Origin: Amycolatopsis oliviviridis
Lineage (GTDB): Bacteria > Actinomycetota > Actinomycetes > Mycobacteriales > Pseudonocardiaceae
Assembly (NCBI RefSeq): GCF_014654365.1
Contig: NZ_BNAY01000004.1
Location: 601,040 to 665,039 of the forward strand
DNA: 64,000 nt
Direction: 5' to 3'
Shown: positions 1 through 7,769 of the stretch, piece after piece
Numbering within the stretch: position 1 is the first letter of the stretch
Layout of the letters: every line of letters starts with the position of its first letter
Made by a program: the position numbers and the translations under genes
The notes under the pieces: generated by a model
Told to the model about the DNA's origin: nothing
The model's database searches: none
Seen by the model: only the letters and a program-made list of their open reading frames with translations

Positions 1-182
1 ACGGCCCCTGCCACTGTCTCGCCGAACTCCTGTCCACCGCCAGGGATGGCGTATCGATCGTTGTCGGTGCGCCGGATCATCAGCAGCCGGCGAGCCTCGT
101 CCAGGATGAACGCGCTGACGGCGACCCGCAGTGAGTTCGCCTTCGGCGCGTTCGGTTCGTGGTAGTGGTCTCGGCGTGCCAT
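1..182 (-). CDS. NUDIX hydrolase, C-terminal part beyond the window
   Basis: Sixty codons of the N-terminus are visible, read leftwards from ATG 182-180 behind an AAGGAG ribosome binding site. The translation starts MARRDHYHEPNAPK and then shows the NUDIX entry strand (FILDEARRLLMIRR) and the beginning of the NUDIX box (IPGGGQEFGET). The rest of the box lies outside. NUDIX enzymes cleave nucleoside diphosphates linked to another moiety, and genes of this family are frequent passengers of AICEs beside the regulator, where their role is unsettled. The start is only 10 bases after the stop of the upstream regulator, so the two genes are probably one operon. Confidence 0.85.
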   Translation of the reverse strand, partial: MARRDHYHEPNAPKANSLRVAVSAFILDEARRLLMIRRTDNDRYAIPGGGQEFGETVAGA

Positions 183-192
183 AGCTCCTTGC

Positions 193-1077
193 TTACCAGG
201 TCAGCGGCTTGGCGGCAGACCAGACGGTCTCGAAGCTCTCCATGTACGTCTCGAACATGTCGCCCTTCGGTGTCTGCCGGAGGTGCAGAGCGGGGGCGTG
301 TGCTCCTGGAAGGCCGTACACGTGGGTATTGATGACCATCTCGTCGTCGAACCGGAACACCGAGTTGTACAGCGTGGTGGTGTGCAGCCGTGCCTCTACG
401 CCGGGTACGCCATCGAGCGGGCGCAGGAACGCTAGTGCGTTGCGGATGCGAGCGGAAACGGTGCGTGCGTCGAGCTGTTCCTCTTCGCTGCGCTTGGTGG
501 CCTCGTCCGCGTCGGGATCGCCGAACAGAAGCCGAATTTTGGCCCCATCACTGGCCTTCTGCTTGACCTGCTTCGCAAACGTCGGTCGTTCAACGAGGAA
601 CAGGGCGGCCAGGCAAAGAATGTCGATGCGTTCCCCGCTGTCGTCCAGCAGCCGAGTCCACAGGTCGGCAGGGATCGCGCTCCGGTGCGAGAAGACTTCA
701 ACGACTTCCGGGTTGCCGCGTGGTTCCATCGCGGAGCTTGGCGGATTAATGGCCTGGCTCGTCGGCGACGCAGTTGGTTCGGGGACGAACTCGATTCCAC
801 CGTCGTGAAACTCGAAGAGTTGTTCGGCTTGCCAGCCGGGAAGCATTGCTTCAAGGATTCGGCAGTGGTCGGCGTAGGGCAGGCCGACGAGTTCGCCGGA
901 CAGCCATCGGTAGAACTGGGCTTTGCTGGGAAAGCTGCCCCTCAGGCTCTTGTCGACCTTCTCGGCCACCTTGTCGTACTCGCGGCAGAACGCGCGGTAG
1001 CTCTGCAAGTGTCGTCCTCTGAGCAGGACTTTGAGGACGATCGGCCGGGCTTCCTGAGCAGTGGTGTCGGGGCTCAT
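193..1077 (-). CDS. HTH regulator with C-terminal DUF5919-like domain
   Basis: This 294-residue protein has an N-terminal helix-turn-helix-like region around residues 45-80 (SKAQFYRWLSGEL), as in the XRE-like regulators of actinomycete mobile elements. A linker follows, then a C-terminal domain from about residue 125 (AIPADLWTRLLDD, KIRLLFGDPDADE) resembling DUF5919. The domain name is from memory and not checked. The gene is divergent from the element's rightward module, and the space between holds repeated GAGAC motifs that could be its operator. It probably controls transfer or excision genes and is co-transcribed with the NUDIX gene. No good ribosome binding site precedes ATG 1077, so translation may be leaderless. 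Confidence 0.75.
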   Translation of the reverse strand: MSPDTTAQEARPIVLKVLLRGRHLQSYRAFCREYDKVAEKVDKSLRGSFPSKAQFYRWLSGELVGLPYADHCRILEAMLPGWQAEQLFEFHDGGIEFVPEPTASPTSQAINPPSSAMEPRGNPEVVEVFSHRSAIPADLWTRLLDDSGERIDILCLAALFLVERPTFAKQVKQKASDGAKIRLLFGDPDADEATKRSEEEQLDARTVSARIRNALAFLRPLDGVPGVEARLHTTTLYNSVFRFDDEMVINTHVYGLPGAHAPALHLRQTPKGDMFETYMESFETVWSAAKPLTW

Positions 1078-1095
1078 GAGACCAAGCTAGCACGG

Positions 1096-1152
1096 GAGAC
1101 GAGACAAGACGAGACAAGGTGAGTGCGAGACGCTGTGAGGCGAGACCGAGAC
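1096..1152. promoter_or_regulatory. GAGAC iterons in the divergent control region
   Basis: GAGAC occurs at 1096, 1101, 1111, 1127, 1142 and 1148, with AAGAC at 1106. The spacing is multiples of about 5 and 15 bases. The block lies just upstream of the leftward regulator (start 1077) and ahead of the rightward Pra-like gene. The arrangement suggests a multi-site operator for the element's regulator or a replication-linked iteron block. Function is inferred from position only. Confidence 0.5.
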
Positions 1153-1238
1153 GGTGTCGTGACGGGACACGCATTTGGCCGATTGTTGTAGGTACGCCGG
1201 TAAAGGCGTATCCGACAAGCGGGAAGGTTCACTACGAC

Positions 1239-1697
1239 ATGGCGATCGAAAAGGGCATTCGATTCAGCGTTGACCACGATGACGCGTTTCCGCAGGGTCT
1301 TGTGATGGTGGGCGAAGTGTCGCCGGACAACGAATATCAGTCGCGTGAGGAGAGGGCGCAGGGGCGGCCGACGAGGCAGCGGGTGGACGAGGTGACCGGG
1401 AAGCGGCAGTGGAAGTTCATGGCGACCGACCCCGGTGAGACGAAGGCGAAGCGGGCTTCGTTCGAGATCACGCTGCTGGCCGACGTGCAACCGGTGCCCA
1501 CGACGGGCGAGGTGATGCCGGGTATGCGCCCGGTGGAGCTGGACGGGTTGACCGCTGAGCCGAAGGTGGCCGGGCAAGGCGAGTACAAGTACCTGTCCTA
1601 CGTTTTCCGCGCTACCGGATTCAAGGCGGCGGGAAGTGGCGCGGGCGGGAAGGCTTCCCGGTCGACGGCGGGTGAGTCCTCGGCCAAGGCCGCGTGA
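1239..1697 (+). CDS. Pra-like AICE protein
   Basis: This 152-residue cytosolic protein begins MAIEKGIRFSVDHDDAFPQG. The start at ATG 1239 was chosen over an in-frame upstream start because the family begins with this segment and because GGAAGG lies about 12 bases upstream. The middle (QPVPTTGEV, GMRPVELDGLTAEPKV) resembles the Streptomyces proteins annotated 'plasmid replication, integration and excision activator', a name taken from Pra of pSAM2. The C-terminus is Gly/Ser/Ala-rich and probably disordered. It is the first rightward gene of the module, where an activator would be expected. The assignment rests on memory of the family and on gene order. Confidence 0.6.
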   Translation: MAIEKGIRFSVDHDDAFPQGLVMVGEVSPDNEYQSREERAQGRPTRQRVDEVTGKRQWKFMATDPGETKAKRASFEITLLADVQPVPTTGEVMPGMRPVELDGLTAEPKVAGQGEYKYLSYVFRATGFKAAGSGAGGKASRSTAGESSAKAA

Positions 1698-1727
1698 CGG
1701 CACTGACTTCTAGAGGGAAGTGGTGTC

Positions 1728-2240
1728 GTGACGTCGAAAAAGCAGGTGTCCGCGTGGGAGTCGGCGTACCGCGTCTATCGGGACGCGGCGGACGTGGATG
1801 CACGGTCGAGGGGCGCGAATCCGGATGTTGCGCGAGAGATGGCGGCGGCGTCGCGGTTGGTCGCTCAGGCATGGCGAGCGCTGGGCGGTGATCCCGACCT
1901 GCCGTGGTGGGTGGTCGCCGCCGTGGGGTCCGCCGCGCAAGCCTTCGAGGACCAGGCACGGCAGTGGGAACGCAAGGCGGGAGGTGACGATTATGCGGGA
2001 GGGGTTCGGCCCAACGTGGGTGATCAGCCCGTGGGACGAGGTGACGGTGGAGGAAACTGGTTCGGGTCCGGGGTCGCCCCCGGCGCTGGTCCTGTCGGGC
2101 ACAGCGGGATCGCTGACGATCCGTCCTCCCGAACATCGGGGCGACTGGCTGAGCCGGGCTGTCTTCCTACGCCGACTCCGCGATTGCGCGGACGAACTGG
2201 CGGCACTGCTCGAAAGCCGCGCACGGACCGGGGCCTGTGA
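1728..2240 (+). CDS. Hypothetical AICE protein, possibly frameshifted at its 3' end
   Basis: The frame starts at GTG 1728 behind GGGAAG. The first 88 or so residues look like a real helical protein (MTSKKQVSAWESAYRVYRDA, later ARQWERKAGGDD). After that the translation becomes a Gly/Pro/Arg-rich tail that overlaps the next gene by about 250 bases and reads like its shadow. A TGA in another frame at 1985-1987, just before the next ATG at 1993, is where such an operon gene would normally stop. A one-base indel, real or from sequencing, is therefore likely. No family is recognised. It belongs to the cluster of small unknown genes between the Pra-like gene and the transfer gene. Confidence 0.55.
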   Translation: MTSKKQVSAWESAYRVYRDAADVDARSRGANPDVAREMAAASRLVAQAWRALGGDPDLPWWVVAAVGSAAQAFEDQARQWERKAGGDDYAGGVRPNVGDQPVGRGDGGGNWFGSGVAPGAGPVGHSGIADDPSSRTSGRLAEPGCLPTPTPRLRGRTGGTARKPRTDRGL

Positions 2241-2262
2241 TGACGACTCCGGGCAGGAATGA
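1993..2262 (+). CDS. Hypothetical AICE protein, 89 aa
   Basis: The start at ATG 1993 has a strong GGGAGGTGA just upstream. The protein begins MREGFGPTWVISPWDEVTVE, with strands rich in V, T and E, and ends in a helix (LRRLRDCADELAALLESRA). That pattern is far more protein-like than the overlapping frame that starts upstream. No family is recognised. It overlaps the following gene by 23 bases, which suggests translational coupling within the element's operon. Confidence 0.65.
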   Translation: MREGFGPTWVISPWDEVTVEETGSGPGSPPALVLSGTAGSLTIRPPEHRGDWLSRAVFLRRLRDCADELAALLESRARTGACDDDSGQE

Positions 2263-2494
2263 GCCGCAAACACTCAAGGATGCGCACGACGTCGCGGCTG
2301 CGACCCGTCCGCTGCCAGGGGCGAGCCTGTCGACGTGGCTGAAATGGCGGCAGGCCAACGCCAGAATGTATCGCGCGGTGTCCGATGTGGACCGTTTCCA
2401 TCACCACGAGATTCGGTACTGGGTCGCGCACGAGGACGGCAAGGCGGAAGAACTGGCCGCGAGGATTCAGGCGGAGAAATCGGATGCCAAGTAG
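2240..2494 (+). CDS. Hypothetical AICE protein, 84 aa
   Basis: This small mostly helical protein (LSTWLKWRQANARMYRAVSD, then HHHEIRYWVAHED) has a His-rich patch near residue 55. ATG 2240 follows an in-frame GTG at 2237, and either could serve. No separate ribosome binding site stands out, and overlap with the preceding gene suggests coupled translation. The stop overlaps the start of the XRE gene. Small proteins of this kind are common upstream of the tra gene in AICEs; the function is unknown. Confidence 0.65.
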   Translation: MTTPGRNEPQTLKDAHDVAAATRPLPGASLSTWLKWRQANARMYRAVSDVDRFHHHEIRYWVAHEDGKAEELAARIQAEKSDAK

Positions 2495-2786
2495 GCGCGT
2501 GCAGGAATGGGGAGGTAACGGCGACGGCTCGATGTTGGACGGCAAGACGGCGGCGCAATGGTTGCGGCGGGCACGCCGATTTCGGCGACTGACCCAAGCT
2601 CAACTGGCCGCGCGATCCGGCATCAGCCCTCGGCACCTCGGCCAACTGGAGCGGGGCGAACGGTCGTTGACCACGGTGACTACAGCGGTCCGCCTGGCGG
2701 ATGGCCTGGATATCGCACGGGAGCACGTGTGGTTGGTCGCGCTTCGGGAGTTCGAACGTAAGGAGCGTGCACGGTCACAGGACTGA
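2484..2786 (+). CDS. XRE-family HTH regulator, 100 aa
   Basis: The protein carries one Cro/cI-type helix-turn-helix (RRLTQAQLAARSGISPRHLG, then QLERGERS) at about residues 28-60 and little else, so it is a minimal DNA-binding repressor. ATG 2484 overlaps the previous stop and has GGAG 7 bases upstream. An internal ATG at 2532 is less likely because its nearest Shine-Dalgarno-like sequence is about 16 bases away. By position, just ahead of the transfer and replication genes, it could repress them. The operator is not identified, although an inverted repeat lies 95 bases downstream. Confidence 0.8.
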   Translation: MPSRRVQEWGGNGDGSMLDGKTAAQWLRRARRFRRLTQAQLAARSGISPRHLGQLERGERSLTTVTTAVRLADGLDIAREHVWLVALREFERKERARSQD

Positions 2787-2880
2787 CCAGATAGGCGAGA
2801 ACTGAATATCGAAATTTTCGCACGTGGGGACGTGTGGCGGATAAACGCGTCCTCATGTGGCTAAAAAGTGTCCCTTAAAA

Positions 2881-2922
2881 CGCAGAACCGGCCCTTGGCT
2901 ACCAACCTGTTCCGGTTCTGCG
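2881..2922. terminator. Perfect 11-bp inverted repeat between xre and the zinc-ribbon gene
   Basis: CGCAGAACCGG at 2881-2891 is exactly complementary to CCGGTTCTGCG at 2912-2922, with a 20-base loop. The 159 bases around it (2787-2945) hold no other gene. It may be a transcription terminator for the xre gene, an operator, or part of a replication or transfer origin. There is no T-tract. Confidence 0.5.
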
Positions 2923-2945
2923 CCTGTCCACTGGAGCAGTGAACA

Positions 2946-3125
2946 ATGACGAAGATAAATGACGGCACACAGTGCGAGTCAACGGGGGTCACCCGAACGC
3001 GCTGTACGGAATGCAAACGGTTCGCTCGGCTGCTGCCGGGTGAGGAGAAGTGCTCCCCGTGCCTGGGGATGCTGCCGCTGCCGATCGTGGTTCCCGCTAC
3101 TGGTCTGCGGGGTGGTCGGCGATGA
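2946..3125 (+). CDS. Small CxxC zinc-ribbon protein, 59 aa
   Basis: ATG 2946 lies nine bases after GGAG and opens a 59-codon frame ending in a TGA that overlaps the start of the translocase gene (ATGA). The protein has four cysteines spaced as a zinc ribbon: C20-x2-C23 and C36-x2-C39, with a further Cys at residue 10. Such a short metal-binding protein directly coupled to a transfer gene could bind DNA or the translocase, but no family is recognised. The frame, ribosome binding site and overlap support it as a real gene. Confidence 0.65.
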   Translation: MTKINDGTQCESTGVTRTRCTECKRFARLLPGEEKCSPCLGMLPLPIVVPATGLRGGRR

Positions 3126-4705
3126 ACACGCAGGAGATCATGACCACGCTCGCGGTCGGTGGCGGCCTGGCGGTGGTGCTGTGGGTGCTGGCCAAGGTCG
3201 GCCGTGTCCTGGCGAGTGTGTTCGAGGCGCTGGCCGCGTTGGCGGTGCTCGGCGTGGCGCTGTGGGGCCTGCTGCGGGCGGTCGGCTGGATTGTTCGGCA
3301 ACTCGTCGGGCACTGGCGTACCTGCCTGGCGCTGCTGGCGTTGTGGGCCTGGTGCACGGTGCTGGGCTGGGTGTCCCTCGTCGTCACGGTCGGCGTGCTG
3401 GCGGCGGTGCTGCTGATGTGGTGGCGGCTGGACGCGGTCGGGTATGACCAGTGGTGCGGGCGGTGGCTGCGGGCGTGGTGGCTGCGCTGGGCGCTCTACG
3501 GGCGGAAGCTGGCCGGGTGGCTGCACGCCTGCGGTCTGACTGTCCGGGATGACGCCATCCCGGTCGACGTGACGGTGAACCTGGTATCTCGTCGGCGCAA
3601 GCGTGAGGCGGTCGCGAAGGCTCGTCAAGCGTCCGGGGTGGCGGTGCCGAAGCTGCTGTCGGTCCGCTCCGGCCCGTCGTGGGATGAGGTCCGGGTCCGG
3701 CTGGTCCCTGGACAGAAGCCGGAAGACTTCGATGAGGTCGCGCGAGAGCTGGCGGTGGCGCGCAAGGTCGCGCGGTGTCAGGTGCGGGAGCTTGAGCCGG
3801 ATGTGGTGTCCATCGACTTCATGCGCCGGGATCTGCTGGACACGGCGGTGACGGGCCTGCCGGTTCCAGAGATGGTGTCCGTGGACGGCTCGGGCGTGGA
3901 TCTGCGGGCGGTGTACGCGGGTTCGACGGAGTACGGCACGCCGTGGACGTTGCCGCTGGTTGGTGGTGGCGCGCACACGCTGGTGGCTGGTGCGTCGGGG
4001 TCGGGGAAGGGCTCGGTTCTGTGGGCTCCGCTGGTGTCGGCTGCGGCACCGATCCGCGCCGGTCTCGTCCGGGTGTCCGGGATCGACCCGAAGGCGGTCG
4101 AACTTGCTTACGGTCGCGGGATCTTCGCTCGCTACGGGGTGTCCGGCAAGGAAGCGCTGGATGTCCTCGAGGCGCTGATGGAGGAGCTGGAGAACCGGAA
4201 GCGCGTCTTCGCCGGGTACACCCGTCAGGTCCCGGTCTCGGCCGAGTATCCGGTGGAGCTGCTGGAGTTCGACGAGATCGGCGCTCTGACCCGCTACACC
4301 GATCGCAAGACCCGTGACGCGATCGTGGAACGGGTCGCGATCCTGACCACTCAGGGGCGGGCGCTCGGGTTCGCGGTCCGAGGCTATGTCCAGGAGCCGA
4401 CCAAGGAAACCGTTCCGGTGCGGGAGCTGTTCACCCGCCGTATCTGCCTGCGGGTGACCGCGAAGAGTCAGGTCCCGATGGTCCTCGGGGACGGCGCCTA
4501 TGAGCGTGGGGCGTGGGCGAACCGGATTCCCGAGTCGGCGGCCGGTGTCGGCTACGTCTGGGGCGAAGGCATCCGCGAACCCCTGCGCGTGCGGGCCGGT
4601 TGGGTTCCGGACCAGACCGTCAAGCATCTGGAGCACTACGTCACCAACGGCGGTGCCTCGGTCATCCACCTGTCAGACCGGCGCGGCGAGAGGGGGACGG
4701 CATGA
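3122..4705 (+). CDS. traSA: TraSA-like FtsK/SpoIIIE conjugative DNA translocase
   Basis: The 527-residue protein has three to four hydrophobic helices in the first 100 residues. It then shows an FtsK/SpoIIIE ATPase domain with Walker A GASGSGKGS at 290-298 and Walker B LLEFDEIGAL at 380-389. In pSAM2-type elements one such hexameric motor moves double-stranded DNA between mycelial cells, replacing the relaxase and type IV machinery of other bacteria. Start ATG 3122 overlaps the preceding stop. The stop overlaps the repSA start (ATGA), so the genes are translationally coupled. The length fits the family, and no truncation is seen. Confidence 0.92.
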   Translation: MNTQEIMTTLAVGGGLAVVLWVLAKVGRVLASVFEALAALAVLGVALWGLLRAVGWIVRQLVGHWRTCLALLALWAWCTVLGWVSLVVTVGVLAAVLLMWWRLDAVGYDQWCGRWLRAWWLRWALYGRKLAGWLHACGLTVRDDAIPVDVTVNLVSRRRKREAVAKARQASGVAVPKLLSVRSGPSWDEVRVRLVPGQKPEDFDEVARELAVARKVARCQVRELEPDVVSIDFMRRDLLDTAVTGLPVPEMVSVDGSGVDLRAVYAGSTEYGTPWTLPLVGGGAHTLVAGASGSGKGSVLWAPLVSAAAPIRAGLVRVSGIDPKAVELAYGRGIFARYGVSGKEALDVLEALMEELENRKRVFAGYTRQVPVSAEYPVELLEFDEIGALTRYTDRKTRDAIVERVAILTTQGRALGFAVRGYVQEPTKETVPVRELFTRRICLRVTAKSQVPMVLGDGAYERGAWANRIPESAAGVGYVWGEGIREPLRVRAGWVPDQTVKHLEHYVTNGGASVIHLSDRRGERGTA

Positions 4706-6348
4706 CGACAGATTCGCAGGTCGGAACAGGTCCGGCCGCCCCGCCGGCCACGAATGGACGAATCCGCGGGGCGCTCTCTGCGGAGGTCGTGAAGGCCACC
4801 GCGGAAAAGCACGGCGTGTGTGTCCGGCCCTTCACGATGGAGGTCGGAGACACCGAAACCGGCGATATCCGCTACGTGCCCGTGCCCTGTGGGTCGACGG
4901 TCGAATCGGTGTGCCTTCCCTGCGCTCGCAAGGCAAAAGCGCTCCGTCAGGCACAGTGCCGCGAGGGCTGGCATATGACCGAAGAACCCGTCATCGAACG
5001 GGAAGCGCCGTCGAAGACCCAAACGGAGCTGGTGGCGTTCCGGGCAGATCTGGCGGCGGCCTACCGGGAGGCGCTGGCGGTCGGTGACGAGGTCGAGATG
5101 GAGGAGCTGCGGGCAGAGGTCGCCTCGGTGGACGAGGAGCTGCGGGCGTCCGGGATGACGGGTCGCCTGCCTGCCCTTGACGTCCCGGAGAAGCGTCCGG
5201 TGAAGCGGTCGACCAAGCGGCGGCAGGACGCGCCGAACTTGCCACGCCGCAAGGTCGCCAAGACCACCGTGGGCCGTGAGTTCGCGGGGAAGTTCCGGCC
5301 GTCGATGTTCGTCACGCTCACCTGCGACACCTACGGCCCGGTCCGCTCCGACGGCTCGCCGGTCAACCCGACCACCTATGACTACCGGCGGGCTGCTCGG
5401 GACGCGGTGCACTTCTCGGCGCTGGTGGACCGGTGGTGGCAGAACCTGCGGCGGGCGGTCGGCTGGGATGTGCAGTACTTCGCCACCGTGGAACCCCAAC
5501 GGCGGGCGGCTCCGCACCTGCACACCGCCCTACGGGGCTCCATCTCGCACGAGGTCATCCGGATGGTCACGGAGGCCACCTATCACCAGGTGTGGTGGCC
5601 CAACCATGACGAGATCGTGTACACGGACCGGGAACCGTTGTGGGACATGGGTTCCCGGACGTTCGTGGACCCGGACACTCGGGAGCCGCTGCCGTCGTGG
5701 GATGAGGCCGTGGAGGCGGTGGAGGAACCGGCGCATGTGGTCACGTTCGGCCGTCAGGTGCACTCCAAGGGGATCTTGGGCGGCACGGAGGAATCCGGGC
5801 GTCACATCGGCTACCTCACTAAGTACCTGACGAAGTCCACGGGTGAAGTGGTCGACGCGGACACCGTCGCGCAGCGGGATCACCACGACCGTCTTCACGC
5901 TGAGCTGGCGGTGACCCCGTGTTCGCCTCGGTGCGCTGTGTGGCTGCTGTACGGCATCAACCCCAAGGGAGCCAACGGAAAGACTGTTCCCGGACACTGC
6001 AAGGGACGAGCTCACCGTCGAACGACACTCGGACTTCCTGGGCGGCGGGTGCTGGTGTCCCGGAAGTGGTCGGGCAAGACCGTGGCTGACCACAAGGCGG
6101 ACCGGAAGGGCTTCGTCCTGGACGCGCTGGCCGCTGTCGGCATCACCAAGGAACAACCCGAACCGGACCGGTTCGTCTGGCGCAAGGTCGAACCCGGCGA
6201 CACCCACTGCCCACCACGGGACCACCTGGTGATGCGCGCCATCTCCGAACGGATCACCTGGAAGGCCGAGTACGACCGAGCACTACTCGCCGCACAGGGG
6301 CCACCTGGTGAACGTCCGGAAACTTCGGCAACTCGGCAAGCGGCCTAG
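4702..6348 (+). CDS. repSA: RepSA-like rolling-circle replication initiator
   Basis: The 548-residue protein shows the initiator signature. FVTLTCDTYGP (motif I) follows a basic linker, APHLHTA supplies the HUH-type metal site, and IGYLTKYLTKS is the tyrosine-containing motif III region. A Cys cluster near residues 65-95 (C-x6-C-x2-C) may bind zinc. RepSA proteins nick the element's double-strand origin so that the excised circle can replicate. ATG 4702 overlaps the translocase stop. Xis and int follow in the usual AICE order repSA-xis-int. Confidence 0.9.
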   Translation: MTTDSQVGTGPAAPPATNGRIRGALSAEVVKATAEKHGVCVRPFTMEVGDTETGDIRYVPVPCGSTVESVCLPCARKAKALRQAQCREGWHMTEEPVIEREAPSKTQTELVAFRADLAAAYREALAVGDEVEMEELRAEVASVDEELRASGMTGRLPALDVPEKRPVKRSTKRRQDAPNLPRRKVAKTTVGREFAGKFRPSMFVTLTCDTYGPVRSDGSPVNPTTYDYRRAARDAVHFSALVDRWWQNLRRAVGWDVQYFATVEPQRRAAPHLHTALRGSISHEVIRMVTEATYHQVWWPNHDEIVYTDREPLWDMGSRTFVDPDTREPLPSWDEAVEAVEEPAHVVTFGRQVHSKGILGGTEESGRHIGYLTKYLTKSTGEVVDADTVAQRDHHDRLHAELAVTPCSPRCAVWLLYGINPKGANGKTVPGHCKGRAHRRTTLGLPGRRVLVSRKWSGKTVADHKADRKGFVLDALAAVGITKEQPEPDRFVWRKVEPGDTHCPPRDHLVMRAISERITWKAEYDRALLAAQGPPGERPETSATRQAA

Positions 6349-6360
6349 GAAGGGGGAGAC

Positions 6361-6573
6361 GTGGAGAAGAACTATCTGACAGTCGATGAAGCGGCTGAGT
6401 ACCTGAACACGGGTGTCCGGTTCGTGCGGCGGCTGATCGCGGAACGGCGGATTGCCTTCCACAAGGTCGGCGTTCACGTTCGGCTGGCGGTCGCTGATCT
6501 GGACGCGTTCGTGATGGCGGGACGCGTCGAGCCGGTACGGGTGAGCTGGTCCGCTGGTCGGGCGGTGGCGTGA
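6361..6573 (+). CDS. xis: Excisionase (Xis), MerR-like HTH
   Basis: This 70-residue protein consists of a winged helix-turn-helix of the excisionase type (YLTVDEAAEYLNTGVRFVRR, then IAFHKVGVHVRL). GTG 6361 lies shortly after AGGAAGGGGGAG. Xis bends DNA at the attachment sites and turns the integrase toward excision. The stop overlaps the integrase start (TGATG), so both are made together, as in pSAM2. Confidence 0.9.
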   Translation: MEKNYLTVDEAAEYLNTGVRFVRRLIAERRIAFHKVGVHVRLAVADLDAFVMAGRVEPVRVSWSAGRAVA

Positions 6574-7700
6574 TGGCGAAGAAGCGGAGGCGGTTCGGGT
6601 CGGTTCGGAAGCTGCCTTCCGGCCGGTTTCAGGCGTCGTTCCTCGGTCCGAACGGAGTGCGCCAGTACGCGCCGGACACGTTCCGGACCAGGACCGACGC
6701 TGATCGGTGGCTGGTCGGCGTAGAGGCGGATATCAACAAGGGTGCCTGGCTGGACGACAAGCTAGGACGAGAAACGTTCGGCAACTACGCGGGTGCCTAT
6801 CTGCGCGACAGTCCGAACATCGGGGACAGGTGGGAGGAGACGTGTCGGCGGAACATGCGCCTTCACATGACTGAGCTGCTGGACCTCCCGCTGATCGCGA
6901 TCACCCCGCCGGTGGTGCGGAGCTGGTACGCCAAGGCCCTGCTCGGAGAGGGCGGGAAGACGTCGATCGGGCAGTCGTACCGCTTCCTCCGTGCCGTGAT
7001 GAACTCGGCCAAGAGGGACGGGGCGATCATGATCAACCCCTGCCAGATCCCCGGCGCGGGTACAGACAAGGCGAAGGAACGGGGCATCGCCACCCCAGGC
7101 CAGATTGTCGACCTCGTCGAGGCGATCACTCCTCGCTACCAGGCGGCCGTGCTGCTGGCGGCCTGGTGCGGTCTTCGTCGCGGTGAGGTCTGCGGCCTGC
7201 GGACGGCTGACGTCGACCTGGTGGACGGCGTCGTGTGGGTCCGGAAGAACAGGGTGGAGCTTCTGGAGAGTCCGAAGAAGTACGACAAGGACCCCAAGAC
7301 GGACGCGGGCCGTCGGCCGGTGTCAGTCCCTCCGCACGTCATGCCGTACCTGCGGGACCACATGAAGGAGTGGGCGGGGCGGGATCGGTTCTTCATCGGC
7401 AAGGACGGGCAGCCGATGCGGGGAAACGCGGTCTATCAGGCGTTCGTCCGGGCGCGGGTGAAGGTCGGTGTGGATGTGAGCTATCACGACCTGCGGCACA
7501 CGGGGCAGACGCTCGCAGCGAGTGCGGGCGCGACGCTGGCTGACCTTAAGAAGCGTCTCGGGCACGCGTCGGCGGCTGCGTCCCTCCGGTATCTCCACGC
7601 GGTCGAAGGGCGGGATAGGGAGGTAGCCGACCAGTTGAGCAAGCTCGCCGCGCATGGGAACGCTGCCAAGCTGCCCAAGACCATCATCGTGAAGCACTGA
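6573..7700 (+). CDS. int: Tyrosine site-specific integrase
   Basis: The 375-residue protein has an N-terminal arm-binding region (SGRFQASFLGPNGVR), a SAM-like core-binding domain and a C-terminal tyrosine recombinase domain. The catalytic residues are visible: Arg in CGLRRGEV, His-x-x-Arg in YHDLRHTGQT, the His of RLGHAS and the Tyr of SLRYLHA. It recombines attP with the 3' half of tRNA-Phe. ATG 6573 overlaps the xis stop; a GTG three bases earlier is an alternative. The gene ends 70 bases before the attachment core. Confidence 0.95.
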   Translation: MAKKRRRFGSVRKLPSGRFQASFLGPNGVRQYAPDTFRTRTDADRWLVGVEADINKGAWLDDKLGRETFGNYAGAYLRDSPNIGDRWEETCRRNMRLHMTELLDLPLIAITPPVVRSWYAKALLGEGGKTSIGQSYRFLRAVMNSAKRDGAIMINPCQIPGAGTDKAKERGIATPGQIVDLVEAITPRYQAAVLLAAWCGLRRGEVCGLRTADVDLVDGVVWVRKNRVELLESPKKYDKDPKTDAGRRPVSVPPHVMPYLRDHMKEWAGRDRFFIGKDGQPMRGNAVYQAFVRARVKVGVDVSYHDLRHTGQTLAASAGATLADLKKRLGHASAAASLRYLHAVEGRDREVADQLSKLAAHGNAAKLPKTIIVKH

Positions 7701-7712
7701 GGCGCGATGTTG

Positions 7713-7749
7713 CACGGGGGTTGCACGCGGCACTGGTGCAACCCCCGTG
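7713..7749. repeat. 14-bp perfect inverted repeat beside attR
   Basis: CACGGGGGTTGCAC (7713-7726) and GTGCAACCCCCGTG (7736-7749) are exact reverse complements with a 9-base spacer. They lie between the integrase stop and the tRNA core. They may be an Int or Xis arm-type binding site, or a terminator for int without a T-tract. Confidence 0.6.
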
Positions 7750-7769
7750 ACCAGCGGAAACGTCTGTGC

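Noticed and set aside
2861..4669. A 602-codon open frame antisense to the traSA gene
   Set aside because: Its translation is a Pro/Arg/His-rich mixture typical of antisense reading in GC-rich DNA, while the plus strand encodes an intact FtsK-type protein.
5668..5675. GACCCGGA as a TraB-type transfer recognition repeat
   Set aside because: Only a single copy was found, inside the repSA coding region; real clt loci carry several.
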